The position numbers were made by a program, and so were the translations under genes. The notes beneath the pieces are model-generated. The model was given only the letters and a program-made list of their open reading frames with translations, searched no databases and was not told where the DNA came from. A stretch of DNA of 64,000 nucleotides from NCBI GenBank assembly GCA_900049755.1, contig LT160592.1:471836-535835 (forward strand). The letters are read 5' to 3'. Shown in pieces: positions 62,034 to 64,000 of the stretch (position 1 is its first letter; every line of letters begins with the position of its first letter). This DNA comes from Corynebacterium provencense (GTDB taxonomy: Bacteria > Actinomycetota > Actinomycetes > Mycobacteriales > Mycobacteriaceae).

Positions 62034-64000
62034 CCTCATGCCCTCCGTCCGGTCCGGCCAGCCATCGTGCCAGATCTTCTGCAGTCGGCAGTGTACCCGG
62101 TTCCCAGGTCTCGTTCGGAAGGACGTAGTGGAACGCCGCCCTGACATCGGCCGGGTCGACGTGACGGCCGTAGCGGACGCTGAGCAGTTTCGCCCAGGCG
62201 AGCCGGTACACGGCAAGCTGCAGTGAGGCGTCCCGGAGATCTCTGCCGGCCGGCTTACGACCGGTCTTCCAGTCCACCACTGTCCAGCCTGTCAGAGGGT
62301 CGTCACCGTCGTGGAAGACCGCGTCGATACGGCCTTCGAAGAGGTGGCCGGCGAGGGTGACGGAGTAGGAACCCTCCACGGTCACCGGGGTTCGGGCCGC
62401 CCAGATGCTGTCGAGGAACTTCTCCCTCAGCGTCGTCAGTACCGGGTCTGTCAGTGTGGCGTCCGCCGCACCCGGCAGTTCGTCCTCGTCGAACAGTCCG
62501 GCCCCGCCGTAGTAGTTCTCCACCCAGTTGTGGAATGCGGTTCCACGCTTGGTGTACGGCCGTGGTTCAAGCGGGACCGGGCGACGACGACGCCGGGCGA
62601 ACTCCCCGGGGTCGCGGGCCAGGGCCACCGCCTCAGTGGCGGTCAGCCTCGCCCCGAGCGGCACCACCACTTCAGGGACTGTGGTCGCCCGGTACTCCTG
62701 GACGAGTGCTGTGGTCTCCCTGGCCCACTGAGCCGCCTGCAGGTCAGTGTCCCGGAGGACGCCGGTGGCGGGGTCCCCGGCCCCGTCACCACCTCCGGCA
62801 CCGGCTCCGCGTGCGTCACTGTCGCCTCTTCCCGGGAGGAGGGACAGCGCGTCGCGGACCATGGCTGCGCCGTCGGCCACCCCGGGCAGCCTTTCGGTGA
62901 GGGTGGGGCGCGGCCACGGTGTCGGAAGGTGCTCCGGCATGCTCCGCGTGTAGGCCTCGACCAGGTCGTTGCGGGCCGCAGGTTCCGCCGGAACCATCAC
63001 GGCGTCCTCACGACGGCGCAGGGCGCCGTCCTCCTCCGCCTTCGCAAGCCTCTTCAGCTCGGTCTTCGAGTACACCATCCCCAGCTGCGACCAGGTGACG
63101 ATGCACTGTGGTGCGGTGGCCGCCAGGCGGTCACGGATGAGGGTGAGGGCCACCGACGGGTCCACCGGTTTCTTCGCGTCATTGTTGAAGGCTGCGCCGG
63201 AGACCAGCAGACACTTCTGGGCCCGGGTCACCGCCACGTAGAAGAGGCGGTCGTCCTCCCTTGCGGCATGTGTCCCGAGAGCTGTCCTGAACCTGTCCTC
63301 GGCTTCTACCACACCTCTGCGGTCGACCACGTCGGACAGGTCCAGGACCGGCATCCCTGTCAGGTCGTCCGGGTCATCGGTGGCGTCACCTCGCAGCCCG
63401 GACGGCAGGATTTCGGCGTTGCGGGTCCACAGGTGGACAGTCGGTCTCTTCACCGCGTCCGCGTAGGTGGCTCTGGTGGCGTGGGGGACAGCCACGATGT
63501 CCCATTCAAGTCCTTTCGCTTTGTGGACGGTGAGGAGTTGTACGCAGTCGCTGCGCTTCTCCACTTCACCGGCCTCAAGTCCTTTCTCCCTCTCCTCCGC
63601 CGACCGGAGGTAGTCGACCAGGGCACCCGGGGACGCCGCGCTGAGCTCAGAGAAGGAACGGACCACCTCGGCGAAGCGGTCGAGGTGACTGGTCCCGATG
63701 GAGCTGCTCCGGTCCCGGTGGTAACGGGTGAGTACCTCGGTCCGGACCCCGGTCATCTGCTCGATGTCCGCGACCAGGTCCGTCAACGGTTTCCCGAGGG
63801 ACTGCAGGCGGAGGAACCGCAGTTCCCTGCCCAGCTCGCCGAGTCGACGTATCCCCTCGGCGGACATGCCGAAGTTCTCGAGGCCGCGGAGGTCCGCGAG
63901 TGCCTCCGCAAGCCCCACAGGGACCCGGGCGGAGTCCCGGTCGATGTCCGCGAGTCTGCGGCGGACACCCGCTGCCGCCGCAGAATCGTCCGGCCGGGCG
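62026..64000 (-). CDS. adnB: AdnB helicase-nuclease subunit, C-terminal part (gene runs off the window)
   Basis: About 657 codons to the window edge; the frame is still open there, so the N-terminal ATPase half lies outside. Present here: the rest of the UvrD-type motor (LLTVHKAKGLEWDIVAVPHA motif V, DDRLFYVAVTRAQKCLLVSG motif VI) and a C-terminal PD-(D/E)xK nuclease with GRIDAVFH and WTVVDWKTGRKP, followed by RLAWAKL. AdnAB is the actinobacterial double-strand-break resecting motor-nuclease. Next to it is the potassium channel gene, as in mycobacteria. Confidence 0.92.
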   Translation of the reverse strand, partial: ARPDDSAAAAGVRRRLADIDRDSARVPVGLAEALADLRGLENFGMSAEGIRRLGELGRELRFLRLQSLGKPLTDLVADIEQMTGVRTEVLTRYHRDRSSSIGTSHLDRFAEVVRSFSELSAASPGALVDYLRSAEEREKGLEAGEVEKRSDCVQLLTVHKAKGLEWDIVAVPHATRATYADAVKRPTVHLWTRNAEILPSGLRGDATDDPDDLTGMPVLDLSDVVDRRGVVEAEDRFRTALGTHAAREDDRLFYVAVTRAQKCLLVSGAAFNNDAKKPVDPSVALTLIRDRLAATAPQCIVTWSQLGMVYSKTELKRLAKAEEDGALRRREDAVMVPAEPAARNDLVEAYTRSMPEHLPTPWPRPTLTERLPGVADGAAMVRDALSLLPGRGDSDARGAGAGGGDGAGDPATGVLRDTDLQAAQWARETTALVQEYRATTVPEVVVPLGARLTATEAVALARDPGEFARRRRRPVPLEPRPYTKRGTAFHNWVENYYGGAGLFDEDELPGAADATLTDPVLTTLREKFLDSIWAARTPVTVEGSYSVTLAGHLFEGRIDAVFHDGDDPLTGWTVVDWKTGRKPAGRDLRDASLQLAVYRLAWAKLLSVRYGRHVDPADVRAAFHYVLPNETWEPGTLPTAEDLARWLAGPDGGHEDA

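Noticed and set aside
1..64000. CRISPR array
   Set aside because: No regularly spaced repeats of 25-40 bp were seen; the tandem repeats noted have no spacers.

Overview
The window looks like a chromosomal segment of a high-GC Corynebacterium-type actinobacterium. The reasons are a corynomycolyltransferase-like secreted esterase, gene order shared with mycobacteria and corynebacteria (purH-purN-perM, M23 peptidase/pcrA/chorismate mutase, the UPF0182/PDZ-Lon/zincin/uvrD2/K+ channel/adnB block, response regulator-HtrA next to cysteine-free ribosomal protein genes), a fruR-fruK-fruA operon, and several start codons only 6-9 nt downstream of TAnnnT -10 boxes, which suggests leaderless mRNAs. I have not identified the species.

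Layout. 0-7 kb: HtrA protease and a response regulator without the expected sensor kinase, two divergent ribosomal gene groups (L32/L31B and L28/L33/S14/S18), two tandem RDD membrane proteins and an AEC-type carrier whose centre is replaced by an exact 127-bp piece of rpsR. 7-17 kb: a minus-strand leucine/isovalerate-type degradation cluster (thiolase, acyl-CoA ligase, CitE-like lyase, MaoC hydratase, acyl-CoA dehydrogenase, biotin-carboxylase alpha with a frameshift, carboxyltransferase beta), facing a TetR regulator and an FAD oxidoreductase across a region with operator-like palindromes. 19-28 kb: purH, purN, a PerM/DUF6350 membrane protein, M23 peptidase, PcrA helicase and chorismate mutase. 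A Nextera mate-pair-type junction sequence lies between perM and the M23 gene. 28-38 kb: the fructose PTS operon, an XRE regulator/PfpI/SDR group, a GNAT protein and a polar amino-acid ABC transporter. 38-47 kb: accessory region with a large Dna2/NAM7-type SF1 helicase, three lipoproteins, a decayed relic of an ABC binding-protein gene, a perfect GlxR/CRP-type palindrome and a mycolyltransferase. 47-64 kb: initiator tRNA and the conserved block from UPF0182 to adnB, interrupted at about 55.7-58.8 kb by a visibly AT-rich insert. That insert carries a tandemly duplicated AraC-type regulator, a DtxR-like box and an orphan siderophore-binding lipoprotein.

Most notable are (i) the AT-rich iron-uptake insert with its two-headed AraC regulator, (ii) the binding-protein pseudogene near 42.9 kb, and (iii) several places where the sequence itself is suspect: the mate-pair junction at 23.14 kb with a near-copy of the fruR leader beside it, the rpsR fragment inside the carrier gene, the frameshift in the carboxylase alpha gene, and the missing sensor kinase. 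These should be checked against raw reads before any biology is built on them.
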